This document shows positions 15,434 to 24,233 of a DNA stretch of 24,273 nucleotides, piece after piece. The notes beneath the pieces are model-generated. The model had not been told where the DNA came from. It saw only the letters and a program-made list of their open reading frames with translations, and searched no databases. Made by a program: the position numbers and the translations under genes. Source of the DNA: JBBFMJ01 sp037441225 (GTDB lineage Bacteria; Acidobacteriota; Thermoanaerobaculia; UBA2201); contig JBBISU010000043.1 in the NCBI GenBank assembly GCA_037441225.1, forward strand, positions 1 through 24,273. Direction: 5' to 3'. The first letter of the stretch is position 1; each line of letters opens with the position of its first letter.

Positions 15434-16944
15434 ATGATTAGATTCTTTATCCTTTTTATCCTTTTAATCCAAAATTTTTGCTAATCCAACTCTTTTCCTT
15501 CTTTTGGCTTAGAAATAAATAACTTTCCAGAAAAAAGCATTCTTTTTGAAATCTTTAAAGAAAATAAATCAAGTAAGTTTTATTTAATAGAATTCAATGG
15601 CACAAAAATTCCTGATTCTTCAAACCCTTTATCTAATTTGAATTTTAAATTAGTTTTAAAAGATTTGTACAATTTCTGCCAGAATCCAAAAAGAAATGAT
15701 TATTCAAAATTATCAATTTTGGAGGAAATTGGAAACAATATAATTTTACATAACTTAGAAATATTTAATTGGGATGGGAAAATAATTTTTAATGAAAAGA
15801 CAAAAGTTTTTACAAATTTAGAAAAAGCAGAAATAATATACCATAATAGTTTTAAATATCTTCAAAAGGCAAAGAATTTTCTAAAAGAAAAAAATTTTGA
15901 AGAAGGAAAAAAATATTTAAATCTCATTAAGTTAATCGATGAAAAGAGTAGTGAAGCAAAGGATGCAGTAAAAATAATTGTCAAAGTAGAATTAGAAGAA
16001 ATCATAAATAAAGCAGAAGCAGAAGAAAAAGAAAAAAATTTGAAAATTCTTTGAATTTTTACAATATGGCAAAGGAATTTTATAAGAAAAATTTTGAGTT
16101 TATTGAAAATGAAAATTTAATAAATGAAATAGATTTAAGGATAAATCAAGTGAAGGTAAAGATTGAAGAAGCAGAAAGATTAAGAAAAGAAGAAGAGGAA
16201 AGAAAAGCAGAAAGTGAGAGAAAAAAAAGAGAAGAAGAGAAAGCATTAAAATTAAAAGCTTAAAAAAGAAAAAGAAGAAAAATTAAAGAAAGACCTGGAA
16301 GAAAAAGAAGAAAGGGCAAAAAAGGAAGCAAAAGAGAGGGAAGAAAAAATTTTAAAACTTTTAAATCTGATGAGAATCTCAAGGGAAAAAAAAGATTATG
16401 AAAAGGTAGGAGAAATATTAAATGAGTTGGAAGAAATTGGAGAAGGAGATCAAAGGGTCAAGGAAGCAAAAGATTCTTTTTATAAAGAAATGTATATTGA
16501 AAATTTATCAAAAGCAAAGGAAAATTTAAAAAAAGAAAAATTTATTGATGCCTTAGAAAATTTATATAGAGCAAATAGTTGGGGTTCTGAAGAGGATGAA
16601 ATAGAGAAAATGAAAGAAACTTTAAGAAAAAAAATAAAAGCAGGTGAAGTGAAAAAAGTACATTTGGCAAAATTTTTATTTAAGCCAACTCAAAATATAG
16701 ACCTTATTCTTTTCCCACCAGCAAGCCCTTCTAAATATTTGGGAGAAATTTATCTCTGGAGCGGTATTTTAANNNNNNNNNNNNNNNNNNNNNNNNNNNN
16801 NNNNNNNNNNNNNNNNNNNNNNNNNNNNNNNNNNNNNNNNNNNNNNNNNNNNNNNNNNNNNNNNNNNNNNNNGGAAACAATGATTATATTTACAATAGAG
16901 GTGCCCCTGCTCCTTGCCTGAAAGCACTTTTTGTTGGCTATTAA
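15434..16944 (+). pseudogene. Broken gene for an exported helical/coiled-coil protein
   Basis: One gene can be pieced together. An ATG at 15434 starts a signal-like MIRFFILFILLIQNFC, then an in-frame TAA at 15482 interrupts it. The same frame is open to 16054. One A added to the A7 run at 16032-16038 joins it to the frame ending at 16263. One more base near 16254-16261 joins it to the frame running to the N gap. Beyond the gap, a frame ending NRGAPAPCLKALFVGY stops at 16944. The protein has helical repeat-like segments (FLKEKNFEEGKKYLNLIKLI) resembling TPR units, a Lys/Glu coiled coil, then a non-helical C-terminal part. The family is unknown. Either it is decaying or this stretch was poorly sequenced. 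Confidence 0.55.
16773..16872. other. Assembly gap (100 N)
   Basis: One hundred unknown bases, a typical placeholder for a gap of unknown true size. It falls inside the broken coiled-coil gene, so reading frames across it have no meaning. Confidence 0.99.
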
Positions 16945-17086
16945 TTTTTTTGCATAATCTTAAATCCCTTTTGCTCTTAAATTTTTTAATGAAAATTATA
17001 CTTGCTACAATCTTTACAAATTCAATCAATTGAAATAATTTACATTTTCAAAAGACCCAAAACCCATACCCCATAACATTTTTTTG

Positions 17087-17095
17087 TGCTATAAT
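17087..17095 (+). promoter_or_regulatory. Extended -10 promoter for the tetR-efflux operon
   Basis: The plus strand reads TGCTATAAT with no good -35 hexamer. The predicted start of transcription, near 17102, falls inside the inverted repeat at 17101-17116. The leader would be about 60 bases. Confidence 0.55.
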
Positions 17096-17100
17096 ATTTA

Positions 17101-17116
17101 TTTACCGGTAGGTAAA
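17101..17116. promoter_or_regulatory. Probable TetR operator
   Basis: TTTACC at 17101-17106 and GGTAAA at 17111-17116 form a perfect inverted repeat around GGTA. It sits immediately downstream of the -10 element and over the predicted start site, about 50 bases before the tetR ATG. Position and symmetry fit a repressor site through which the TetR protein controls its own operon; binding is inferred. Confidence 0.6.
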
Positions 17117-17162
17117 CTTTTTTTTAAAATTTTCGTAATATTATTTATTTTAGGAAGGAGAT

Positions 17163-17744
17163 ATGAGTAATATAAGAGATGATTTAAAGAAAGCAGCTAT
17201 TTTTCTTTTTACAAGGAAGGGTTATAACGGGACTTCTGTAAGGGAAATTGTAGAAAAAGCAAAAACAACAAAGCCCTGCCTTTATTATTATTTCAAAAGT
17301 AAAGAAGGTATATATCTTTCAATTTTACAAGAGACATTGGAAGAATTTTTAAAGATTCTTTCCCAAAATTTTGGGGAAGAAAAATTGGTTTCTAATCAAT
17401 TGAAGGAATTATGTTTTTCTATTTATGAAAAATTTAAAGAAAAAAAAGATATCTTACGCCTCATCCATTCAATTTTTTATGGACCACCAAAAAGTGCTCC
17501 AAAATTTAATTTTGAAAGTTTTCATAAGGTCTTTTATGAAACAATAATTGAAAAGATAAATATTGCCATTGAAAATAAGGAATTTTTTGATGGGGATAGG
17601 GAAGCAATGGCTTTTTGTGTTATGAGTGTCTTCAATGGTGTGGCTGAAATGGAGATTGCTTTTCCAAAAAAATATGATTATAAAAAATTATTAGATAAAA
17701 CTTTAAGCACCTTATTTGAAGGATTTTCAAGGAGGAAAAAATGA
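17163..17744 (+). CDS. TetR/AcrR family transcriptional repressor
   Basis: This 193-residue regulator has the TetR DNA-binding domain at about 8-55, with the helix-turn-helix in TSVREIVEKAKTTKPCLYYYF and the closing KSKEGIYLSIL. The remaining helices form the ligand-binding and dimer part. It is the first gene of an efflux operon and its last codons contain the ribosome binding site of the adaptor gene (AGGAGG); stop and start overlap as ATGA. It probably represses the operon through the inverted repeat at 17101-17116 and releases on binding a pump substrate. The ligand is unknown. The AGGAAGGAG site lies just before the ATG. Confidence 0.92.
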   Translation: MSNIRDDLKKAAIFLFTRKGYNGTSVREIVEKAKTTKPCLYYYFKSKEGIYLSILQETLEEFLKILSQNFGEEKLVSNQLKELCFSIYEKFKEKKDILRLIHSIFYGPPKSAPKFNFESFHKVFYETIIEKINIAIENKEFFDGDREAMAFCVMSVFNGVAEMEIAFPKKYDYKKLLDKTLSTLFEGFSRRKK

Positions 17745-18805
17745 AAAAAATTTTTTTGTTAATTTTTATTTTCTTATTCCTTTTTTCTTGTCAAAAGAAG
17801 GAAAAGAATTTAAAAGAAAATTTAAAGTATGTAAAAATTACAGAAGCAAAATTTGAAGAAATAGTTGAAAAGATTGAAGTGGTTGGAAACCTAAATGCAA
17901 AATACGAGACAGCTGTTGCAGCAGAAGTTCCCGGCTTAGTTGAAGAGGTCTATGTGACGGAATGGGTAAGAGTAAAGAAGGGAACTCCTTTGGCAAAGAT
18001 TGATACAAAGGAATTAGAAGTTCAACTGCAAGCACAGTTGGCATCTCTTGAAGAAGCAAAGGCATCTTATGAAAGAGCAAAAAGGGAATATGAAAGGATG
18101 GAAAAGCTTTATGGGGCAGGCCTTGCAACAAAACAAAATGTAGAAGATTCAAAGACATATCTTGCTACCCAAAAGGCATTTTTAGAAGCAAGGGAAGCAC
18201 AAGTTGAACTTTTACAAACAAAAATAAATAAAGCAATTGTTGTGTCTCCAATTGATGGTTTTATTAAAGAAAGGATGGTTTCAAAAGGAGATATGGCTGG
18301 AAAGGATCCAATTTTTAAAATTGTTGACCTCTCTATTTTGGATTTAACTGTAAAGGTCCCTTCAAATTATTTGCAGGAGATAAAAATTGGAAACCCAATT
18401 TATTTTGAAGTTGATTCTTTTCCTGGAAGAATTTTTGAAGGAAAAATTTCTTTCATAAATCCAACAATTGATCCTTTATCTGACACAATAAAAGTAATAG
18501 CAGAAGTTAAAAATGAAGGAAACACATTAAAGGCAGGGCTTTTTGTTAAGGGCTATGTCCAGAAAAAAGAACCCTACAAAGCAATACTTTTGCCAAAGCA
18601 AGTATTTTTAAACATTGATTTAAAAGAAAAGAAAGGAAAAGTTTTCATAAGCAATAACGGAACTGCTCATTTAAAGGAAGTAAAAATAGAAGGTTCTTAT
18701 GAAGATAAAATTATTGTAAAAGAAGGAATTTTGGAAGGTGAAAAAGTGGTTTTGGATGGAGTTTTTCTTTTAAGGGATGGGGACAAAATTTCTATTATAA
18801 AGTAA
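17741..18805 (+). CDS. RND efflux periplasmic adaptor lipoprotein (MFP)
   Basis: This 354-residue membrane-fusion protein links the inner-membrane pump to the outer-membrane channel. The N-terminus has a lipoprotein signal with lipobox LFSC, so Cys17 should be lipidated. Residues about 55-85 and 165-200 make the split barrel-sandwich (AAEVPGLVEEVYV; AIVVSPIDGFIKERMVSKGD). The segment between them is a helical hairpin with heptads (LASLEEAKASYERAKREYER), and the C-terminal part is the beta-barrel and membrane-proximal domain. It overlaps tetR by four bases and lies 13 bases before the pump gene. It resembles AcrA/MexA-type HlyD-family adaptors. Confidence 0.93.
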   Translation: MKKIFLLIFIFLFLFSCQKKEKNLKENLKYVKITEAKFEEIVEKIEVVGNLNAKYETAVAAEVPGLVEEVYVTEWVRVKKGTPLAKIDTKELEVQLQAQLASLEEAKASYERAKREYERMEKLYGAGLATKQNVEDSKTYLATQKAFLEAREAQVELLQTKINKAIVVSPIDGFIKERMVSKGDMAGKDPIFKIVDLSILDLTVKVPSNYLQEIKIGNPIYFEVDSFPGRIFEGKISFINPTIDPLSDTIKVIAEVKNEGNTLKAGLFVKGYVQKKEPYKAILLPKQVFLNIDLKEKKGKVFISNNGTAHLKEVKIEGSYEDKIIVKEGILEGEKVVLDGVFLLRDGDKISIIK

Positions 18806-18818
18806 ATGAGGAGTTTTT

Positions 18819-21800
18819 ATGTTTCTTTCTGATTTATCAATAAAAAGGCCTGTCTTTGCAACTGTTTTAATGTTATCCCTCCTTGTTTTAGGGATTTTTT
18901 CATATAGAAGGTTAAGTATTGATTTAATGCCTGATATTGAAATACCTGTTGTTTCAATCTCAATTGTTTATCCTGGTGCTTCTTCTGAAGCAGTTGAAAG
19001 GGAAGTCACTAAAAAAGTAGAAGAAGCCGTAAATCCAATACCAGGTGTAAGGCATATTCAAAGCACTTCAAAGGAAGGGCTTTCCTTTGTCTTTATTGAA
19101 TTTGAACTTGAAACAAAATTATCTGATGCAATGGAAGATGTAAGGACAAAGATTTCATCCATAAGAAGGGACTTTCCAAAGAGTATAGAAGAGCCATTAA
19201 TTCAAAAATTTGATATTACTGGATTTCCCATAATTTCAATTGCTTTATCTTCTGATGAAATTTCCCCTGTGGAACTCACAAATATTGCTGAAAGGAAGAT
19301 AAAAAGGAGATTGGAGAGTTTAACAGGAGTTGGAAAGGTAAAAGTTGTTGGAAGTTTTAAGAGGGAAGTTCAAATTGAAGTAGATCCAAAAAAATTAGAA
19401 GCAAAAGGGATTGGAGTAAATGAAATAATTGCCGGCATATCTAATGAAAATATAAATTTTTCTTTAGGGAGTTTAAAGGACTCTTCTCAGCAACTGCCTT
19501 TAAGAATAACTGGAAAACCAAAAAGCCCATCCCAGTATTCTTCAATGGTTATAACTTCAAGGGGTGGCCATCCAATAAAGATTGAAGAAATAGGAAATGT
19601 AATAGATGGAATTGAAGAACAAAAATCCCTTGCTCTTGTAAATGGAAAACCTGCCATAGTACTTGATATATTAAAACAATCAAAAGCAAATACTGTTGAC
19701 ATTGCAAAGGAAGTGAAAAAAGAAGTTGAAGAATTGAAAAAAATATTACCTCCAAACTTAAAACTTGAAATTGTTCTGGATTATTCAAAATTTATAATTG
19801 AATCAATTTTAGATGTCCAAGAGACAATAATAATTGGTGCAATTTTAACTGTCTTAATTGTTTTTTTATTTTTAAATTCCTGGAGATCAACTGTTATAAC
19901 TGGCTTAACCCTTCCTGTCTCAATTATTTCTTCCTTTATTGCAATGTATTTTTTAGGTATGACTTTGAATATTATGACTTTAATGGCACTTTCTCTTGCA
20001 GTTGGACTTTTAATAGATGATGCAATTGTTGTAAGAGAAAACATTGTAAGGCATATGGAAAGAGGGAAAGACCATTACAGTGCTGCAAGAGATGGAACCT
20101 CTGAAATAGGCCTTGCAGTTATGGCTACAACCTTTTCTATCCTTGCTGTCTTTGTACCAATTGCTTTTATGAAAGGAATTGTTGGAAGATTTTTCTTTCA
20201 TTTTGGTCTAACAATTGCTTTTGCTGTTTCAGTTTCCCTTTTAGTTGCCTTTACTTTAGATCCAATGCTTTCTTCCCGTTGGTATGATCCAACAATTGCA
20301 AGGAAAGGAAAAAGGAAATTCATAAATAAATTGTTAGATAAATTTGGGTTATGGTTTGAAAATTTGGCTTTGAAATACAAAGAAGCAATAAAGTCATCTT
20401 TGAGGAGGAGAAAGCTTGCAATTTTTATAACTTTTTGTGCTTTTATATTTGGTGCTTTCATATTTTTTCTCTTACCATCTGAATTCATTCCATCCTTTGA
20501 CAGAGGAGAATTTATAATTGCCTTCCGTTCTTCTCCTTCTTCATCAATTGAAAATACAAAAGAACATTTATTTGAAATTCTTGAAAAATTAAAAAATTTT
20601 AAGGAGATAGACACAACTTATGGAGCAATTGGTGCAGGGGAAGGGGATACAGTAAGGGATGGAAGGATTGTAGTAAAACTTTTTGACAAATCAAAAAGAA
20701 AAAAGACACAGGAAGAATTGATGTCAGAGGTAAGGGAAGAGCTGAAAAAAGTTTCTGGAATTACAATATCAATTATGGAAAGTTCAGGGCATCTGGAAAA
20801 GCCCTTTCAGATGTCTTTTAAAGGTGATGATATAGAAAAATTAAAGTACTATGGAAAGGAATTTAAAAAGATCCTTGAAAAAATTCCTGGCTTTGAAGAT
20901 ATTGATGTTTCTATGGAATATGATTTACTTGAATATAATTTAAAAGTTGACAGGGAAAAAGCTTACTCTCTTGGAATTTCAAGTGGAGAAATTGCAAATA
21001 TATTAAATGTATTAATTGAAGGACAGGAAGTTACAACCTATGAAGATGAAGAGGGTGAAGCAATAAATTTAAGGGTTCGTCTTCCAAAAGATTTGAGAAA
21101 AGATATTGAACAAATAAAAAATTTAAAAATTTCAAGATTTTCTGGAAATTCAATAAATTTAATACCTTTAAGTCAAATAGTAGATATAAATATTGCAAAC
21201 TCTCCATCAGATATTCCAAGGAAAGATATGTCAAGGGAAGTGCAAGTAAATGCAAGTTTAAATAATCTCCCTTTAGGAAAAGCAGCACAAATTGCAATGA
21301 AAAAAGTAAAAGATTTAAATATGGAACCAGGATATAAGGCATCTATGGCAGGAGATACTGAAAGAATGATGGAATCCTTTGGTTATTTGCTTGAAGCACT
21401 TATATTAGCTGTTATATTTGTATTTTTAATTTTATCTGCTCAGTTTGAGTCCTTCTTAAATCCCTTGTCAATTATGTTTTCTTTACCTTTGTCAATTATA
21501 GGTATGGCTTTAATGCTTTTTATTGTTGGCGATACTATAAGTATTATGTCTTTAATTGGACTAATTCTTTTAATGGGACTTGTTACAAAAAATGCAATTC
21601 TTTTAGTTGATTTTACAAATAATATGAGAAGGAAAGGAATGTCAAGAACAGAAGCACTGGCAGAGGCAGGGAGGATTAGATTAAGGCCTATTGTTATGAC
21701 TACTCTTGCTATGATCTTTGGTATGCTGCCCCTTGCTCTTGAGTTGGGAAAAGGGGCTGAGATGAGAGCACCAATGGCAAGGGCAGTCATTGGAGGCCTT

Positions 21801-21905
21801 TTGACATCAACATTTTTAACACTATTTGTTGTTCCAATTGTATATACAACTCTTGAAGATTTATTGTTAAAAATTAAAAATATATTTAAAAGGGAGGGAG
21901 AATGA
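18819..21905 (+). CDS. RND multidrug efflux permease, HAE1 type
   Basis: This 1028-residue inner-membrane proton antiporter is the AcrB/MexB-type pump. It starts with the usual MFLSDLSIKRPVFATVLML and has twelve predicted membrane segments, with large periplasmic loops after segments 1 and 7. The proton relay acids are Asp400-Asp401 in LAVGLLIDDAIVV, and Lys924 (LVTKNAILLVDF) matches the AcrB Lys940. The length is full and no lesion is visible. The ATG follows GAGGAG with a 5-base spacer. It forms the tripartite pump with the adaptor and TolC proteins encoded on each side. HAE1-type sequence argues for drugs, detergents or lipids rather than metals (CzcA type). Confidence 0.95.
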   Translation: MFLSDLSIKRPVFATVLMLSLLVLGIFSYRRLSIDLMPDIEIPVVSISIVYPGASSEAVEREVTKKVEEAVNPIPGVRHIQSTSKEGLSFVFIEFELETKLSDAMEDVRTKISSIRRDFPKSIEEPLIQKFDITGFPIISIALSSDEISPVELTNIAERKIKRRLESLTGVGKVKVVGSFKREVQIEVDPKKLEAKGIGVNEIIAGISNENINFSLGSLKDSSQQLPLRITGKPKSPSQYSSMVITSRGGHPIKIEEIGNVIDGIEEQKSLALVNGKPAIVLDILKQSKANTVDIAKEVKKEVEELKKILPPNLKLEIVLDYSKFIIESILDVQETIIIGAILTVLIVFLFLNSWRSTVITGLTLPVSIISSFIAMYFLGMTLNIMTLMALSLAVGLLIDDAIVVRENIVRHMERGKDHYSAARDGTSEIGLAVMATTFSILAVFVPIAFMKGIVGRFFFHFGLTIAFAVSVSLLVAFTLDPMLSSRWYDPTIARKGKRKFINKLLDKFGLWFENLALKYKEAIKSSLRRRKLAIFITFCAFIFGAFIFFLLPSEFIPSFDRGEFIIAFRSSPSSSIENTKEHLFEILEKLKNFKEIDTTYGAIGAGEGDTVRDGRIVVKLFDKSKRKKTQEELMSEVREELKKVSGITISIMESSGHLEKPFQMSFKGDDIEKLKYYGKEFKKILEKIPGFEDIDVSMEYDLLEYNLKVDREKAYSLGISSGEIANILNVLIEGQEVTTYEDEEGEAINLRVRLPKDLRKDIEQIKNLKISRFSGNSINLIPLSQIVDINIANSPSDIPRKDMSREVQVNASLNNLPLGKAAQIAMKKVKDLNMEPGYKASMAGDTERMMESFGYLLEALILAVIFVFLILSAQFESFLNPLSIMFSLPLSIIGMALMLFIVGDTISIMSLIGLILLMGLVTKNAILLVDFTNNMRRKGMSRTEALAEAGRIRLRPIVMTTLAMIFGMLPLALELGKGAEMRAPMARAVIGGLLTSTFLTLFVVPIVYTTLEDLLLKIKNIFKREGE

Positions 21906-23167
21906 AATATTTTTTTCTTTTGATATTTTCTTTTAACCTTTTTTCAGAACCATTAAAAATTAATCTAAAAGATGCAATAAATATTGCCATTGAAAACAAC
22001 AAAGAAATAAAAAAAACAAAGTTAGAAAACGAAACACTTTATGGTAGGTATTTAGAAGAAAGAGCCCAAGCATTTCCTCAAATAAGTATTTTTGGAAATG
22101 GAATAAAACAAATGGATGAAACCTTTTACAAGTTTTCAGAGGGACTTTTTCCAAAAGAACAAGATGTTTTATCTTACAACATTTCTTTAAATCAGACACT
22201 TTATAGTTGGGGAAAGATTGGTGCTGCAATAAAAGCAGCAAACCTTGCTTTAATGTCAAGGGATTATTCTTTGAAATTAACAGAAGAAGAAATAAAAAAA
22301 ATAACAATTGAAAGTTTCTATGATGTAATATTTCAAAAGGAATTAATTAAAATAGCAGAAGAAAATTTAAAACAAAAGGAAAACCATTTAAAAGAAGCAG
22401 AAAGCAAGTTTAATTTAGGTATTGGAACAGAATATGACATCCTTGCAGCAAAGGTCAATTTTGAAGATGCAAGGATAAATTTATTGAAAGCAGAAAATGG
22501 ATTGAATATATTAAAAGAAAGATTAAAATTTATCTTAGGAATTGATTATGAAATAGAACCAGAGGGGGAATTAGAAGTAGAATTTGTGGAAGAACCTTCC
22601 TTTGAAGAATCCTTTGAAATTGCTTTGAAAGAAAGGAAAGAATTAAAATTGCAAGAACTTTATGAAGATGGAAGGTTTCAGTTTATAAAAATACAAAAAT
22701 CCCAAAACAAACCAAAAGTTTATTTAAGTGCTTACTTTGAAAGAAGTAATTTAAAGGCAGGAGATTTGGATTTAAATGTTTCTTCCTGGAATTATACTTT
22801 AAATTTAACAATTCCTTTGTTTGATGGATTCAGGACAAAGGGGCTTGTAATTGAAGCAGAAAGCGAATACAATAAGGCAAAGCTTGAAAAAGAAAAGATA
22901 ATTGATTCCATAAGATTACAGATAAAGCAAGCACTTTTTGAATTAAAAGAAGCAGGGAATGTTTTAAAAGTTTCAGAAGAAGCAGTTGAACTTGCTGAAA
23001 AATGGTATAAAATGGCAGAAGAGGGCTATAAATTGGGAGTTAAAACAAATTTGGATGTAGAAGATGCTTTATTAAACCTTTCAAATTCAAAAGTCAATTT
23101 AGCAAAAGCAAAAAGGGATTATATTGTTTCTTTAACAAACTTAAAAAAGGCAATGGGAACTTTATAG
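21902..23167 (+). CDS. TolC family outer-membrane efflux protein
   Basis: This 421-residue outer-membrane channel subunit has a signal peptide, probably cut after Ser15 (LFS/EPLK). Two repeated efflux-protein halves follow, each with long helices and a beta strand pair. The first half includes LNQTLYSWGKIGAAIKAANL and the second LNLTIPLFDGFRTKGLVIEA, the equivalent positions of the internal repeat. The late LGVKTNLDVEDALLNLSNSK is the typical second-half helix. Its ATG overlaps the pump stop as ATGA. It completes the three-part efflux system encoded in this operon. Confidence 0.93.
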   Translation: MKYFFLLIFSFNLFSEPLKINLKDAINIAIENNKEIKKTKLENETLYGRYLEERAQAFPQISIFGNGIKQMDETFYKFSEGLFPKEQDVLSYNISLNQTLYSWGKIGAAIKAANLALMSRDYSLKLTEEEIKKITIESFYDVIFQKELIKIAEENLKQKENHLKEAESKFNLGIGTEYDILAAKVNFEDARINLLKAENGLNILKERLKFILGIDYEIEPEGELEVEFVEEPSFEESFEIALKERKELKLQELYEDGRFQFIKIQKSQNKPKVYLSAYFERSNLKAGDLDLNVSSWNYTLNLTIPLFDGFRTKGLVIEAESEYNKAKLEKEKIIDSIRLQIKQALFELKEAGNVLKVSEEAVELAEKWYKMAEEGYKLGVKTNLDVEDALLNLSNSKVNLAKAKRDYIVSLTNLKKAMGTL

Positions 23168-23176
23168 TTTAATTTA

Positions 23177-23981
23177 ATGAAATTTATTTCATCAAAATTA
23201 TTAATATTAATTTTTTTATTTCCTCTGTTTATTTATTCAGAGGACTTAAAAGAAAAGGATATAAATGAAGAAGAGCCAGATTTAACCATAAATGAGCCAA
23301 TGTATTTTATAATAGGAAAAAATAAAGATTCAATTAAGGCACGACTTCAATTTAGTTTTAAATACAAATTATTTGATCCTGATGGCGTTGTTGTAAAGAA
23401 GTTCCCTTTTTTTTTCAAAATTTCATTTTGCATATACACAAAACTCCCTTTGGGATTTAAATGCTTCCTCAAGCCCCTTTGAAGATTCCTCTTATAGGCC
23501 AAGTTTATTTTGGGAATTTAAAAATAATCCAAAAGATTTTTTGCCAATTTATTTTAGGATTGGATATGAACATGAATCAAATGGCCAAAGTGAAAATATA
23601 TCAAGAAGTATAGACACAATTTTTTCTTTACTTTTATGGAAAAGAGATATTAAAGAAAATACTTTAATTTTTGGAATAAAACCATATATTTATATTTTCA
23701 AAGGAAGCCATAACGAGGATATACAAAATTATCGTGGCTTTAATGATTTTTTAATAAGATATGGGAATGAAGATAAAGGGATTTTATCTTTTTTATATAG
23801 AAGAGGAACTAAAAAAAATACTTTTCAAATTGATTTATCTTATCCTATAAGAAAAAAGATTTTTTCTCGTGCTGGCGGATACTTTTATATTCAGGTCTTC
23901 TATGGTTATGGGGAAACCTTAATAAAATATGATAAAAAAGAAGGTTCTAATATACGCTTTGGCTTTGCAATTGTTCGATAA
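23177..23981 (+). pseudogene. pldA: Outer-membrane phospholipase A (PldA), one frameshift
   Basis: The first frame (23177-23482) has a signal peptide and NEPMYFIIGKNKDS. It drifts off after the T9 run at 23407-23415. Removing one T gives FSKFHFAYTQNSLWDLNA and SSPFEDSSYRPSLFWEF, joining the second frame to a stop at 23981 (about 267 residues). This is the OMPLA pattern, with GYEHESNGQSENISRS holding His132 and Ser134, equivalent to E. coli His142 and Ser144. The third catalytic residue, Asn156 in E. coli, aligns with Asp146. The enzyme hydrolyses phospholipids in the outer leaflet of the outer membrane as a dimer. It lies 9 bases after tolC, so it is probably part of the efflux operon. The frameshift may be real or an error. 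Confidence 0.75.
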
Positions 23982-24214
23982 TCTCACATAAATAAGAAAA
24001 TCAATAAAGCAGTTTTTACAATTCATAATTGATGATAATAATTATAAAATCACCTAATAGGCGAGAAAGAAGAAAAGGGCTCTATGAATGATATAAAGCA
24101 AATAAATTTAATTTCAAGTTAGTTTTAAAAAATTAAAAAAAATTTATTTCCATTTTTTTATAATTTCAAGATTTGAGCAAAAGAAAACATTTACATTTTT
24201 TTATATTTTTCATA

Positions 24215-24233
24215 GGCCACCCTTGTGGTCGCC
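24215..24233. repeat. GC-rich hairpin, dispersed palindromic repeat-like
   Basis: GGCCACC at 24215-24221 and GGTCGCC at 24227-24233 pair around CTTGT with one C-C mismatch. The hairpin is far richer in G+C than the surrounding A/T tracts. Similar GGCGACC-CTTGT-GGTCGCC hairpins are, to my recollection, scattered between genes in several bacterial genomes. It is 40 bases from the window end. No T run follows directly, so it is not a simple terminator. The rest of 23982-24273 shows no gene. Confidence 0.45.

Noticed and set aside
16370..16921. Open frame running through the N gap with an unrelated end
   Set aside because: The 100 N placeholder makes the frame after it arbitrary; another frame past the gap gives a more protein-like ending at 16944.
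16945..17086. Possible small gene or RNA between the broken coiled-coil gene and the tetR promoter
   Set aside because: I find no start with a ribosome site, no stable hairpin and no recognisable RNA.
24084..24122. Short ATG frame of 12 codons after pldA
   Set aside because: Too short, with no ribosome site or similarity; treated as chance.
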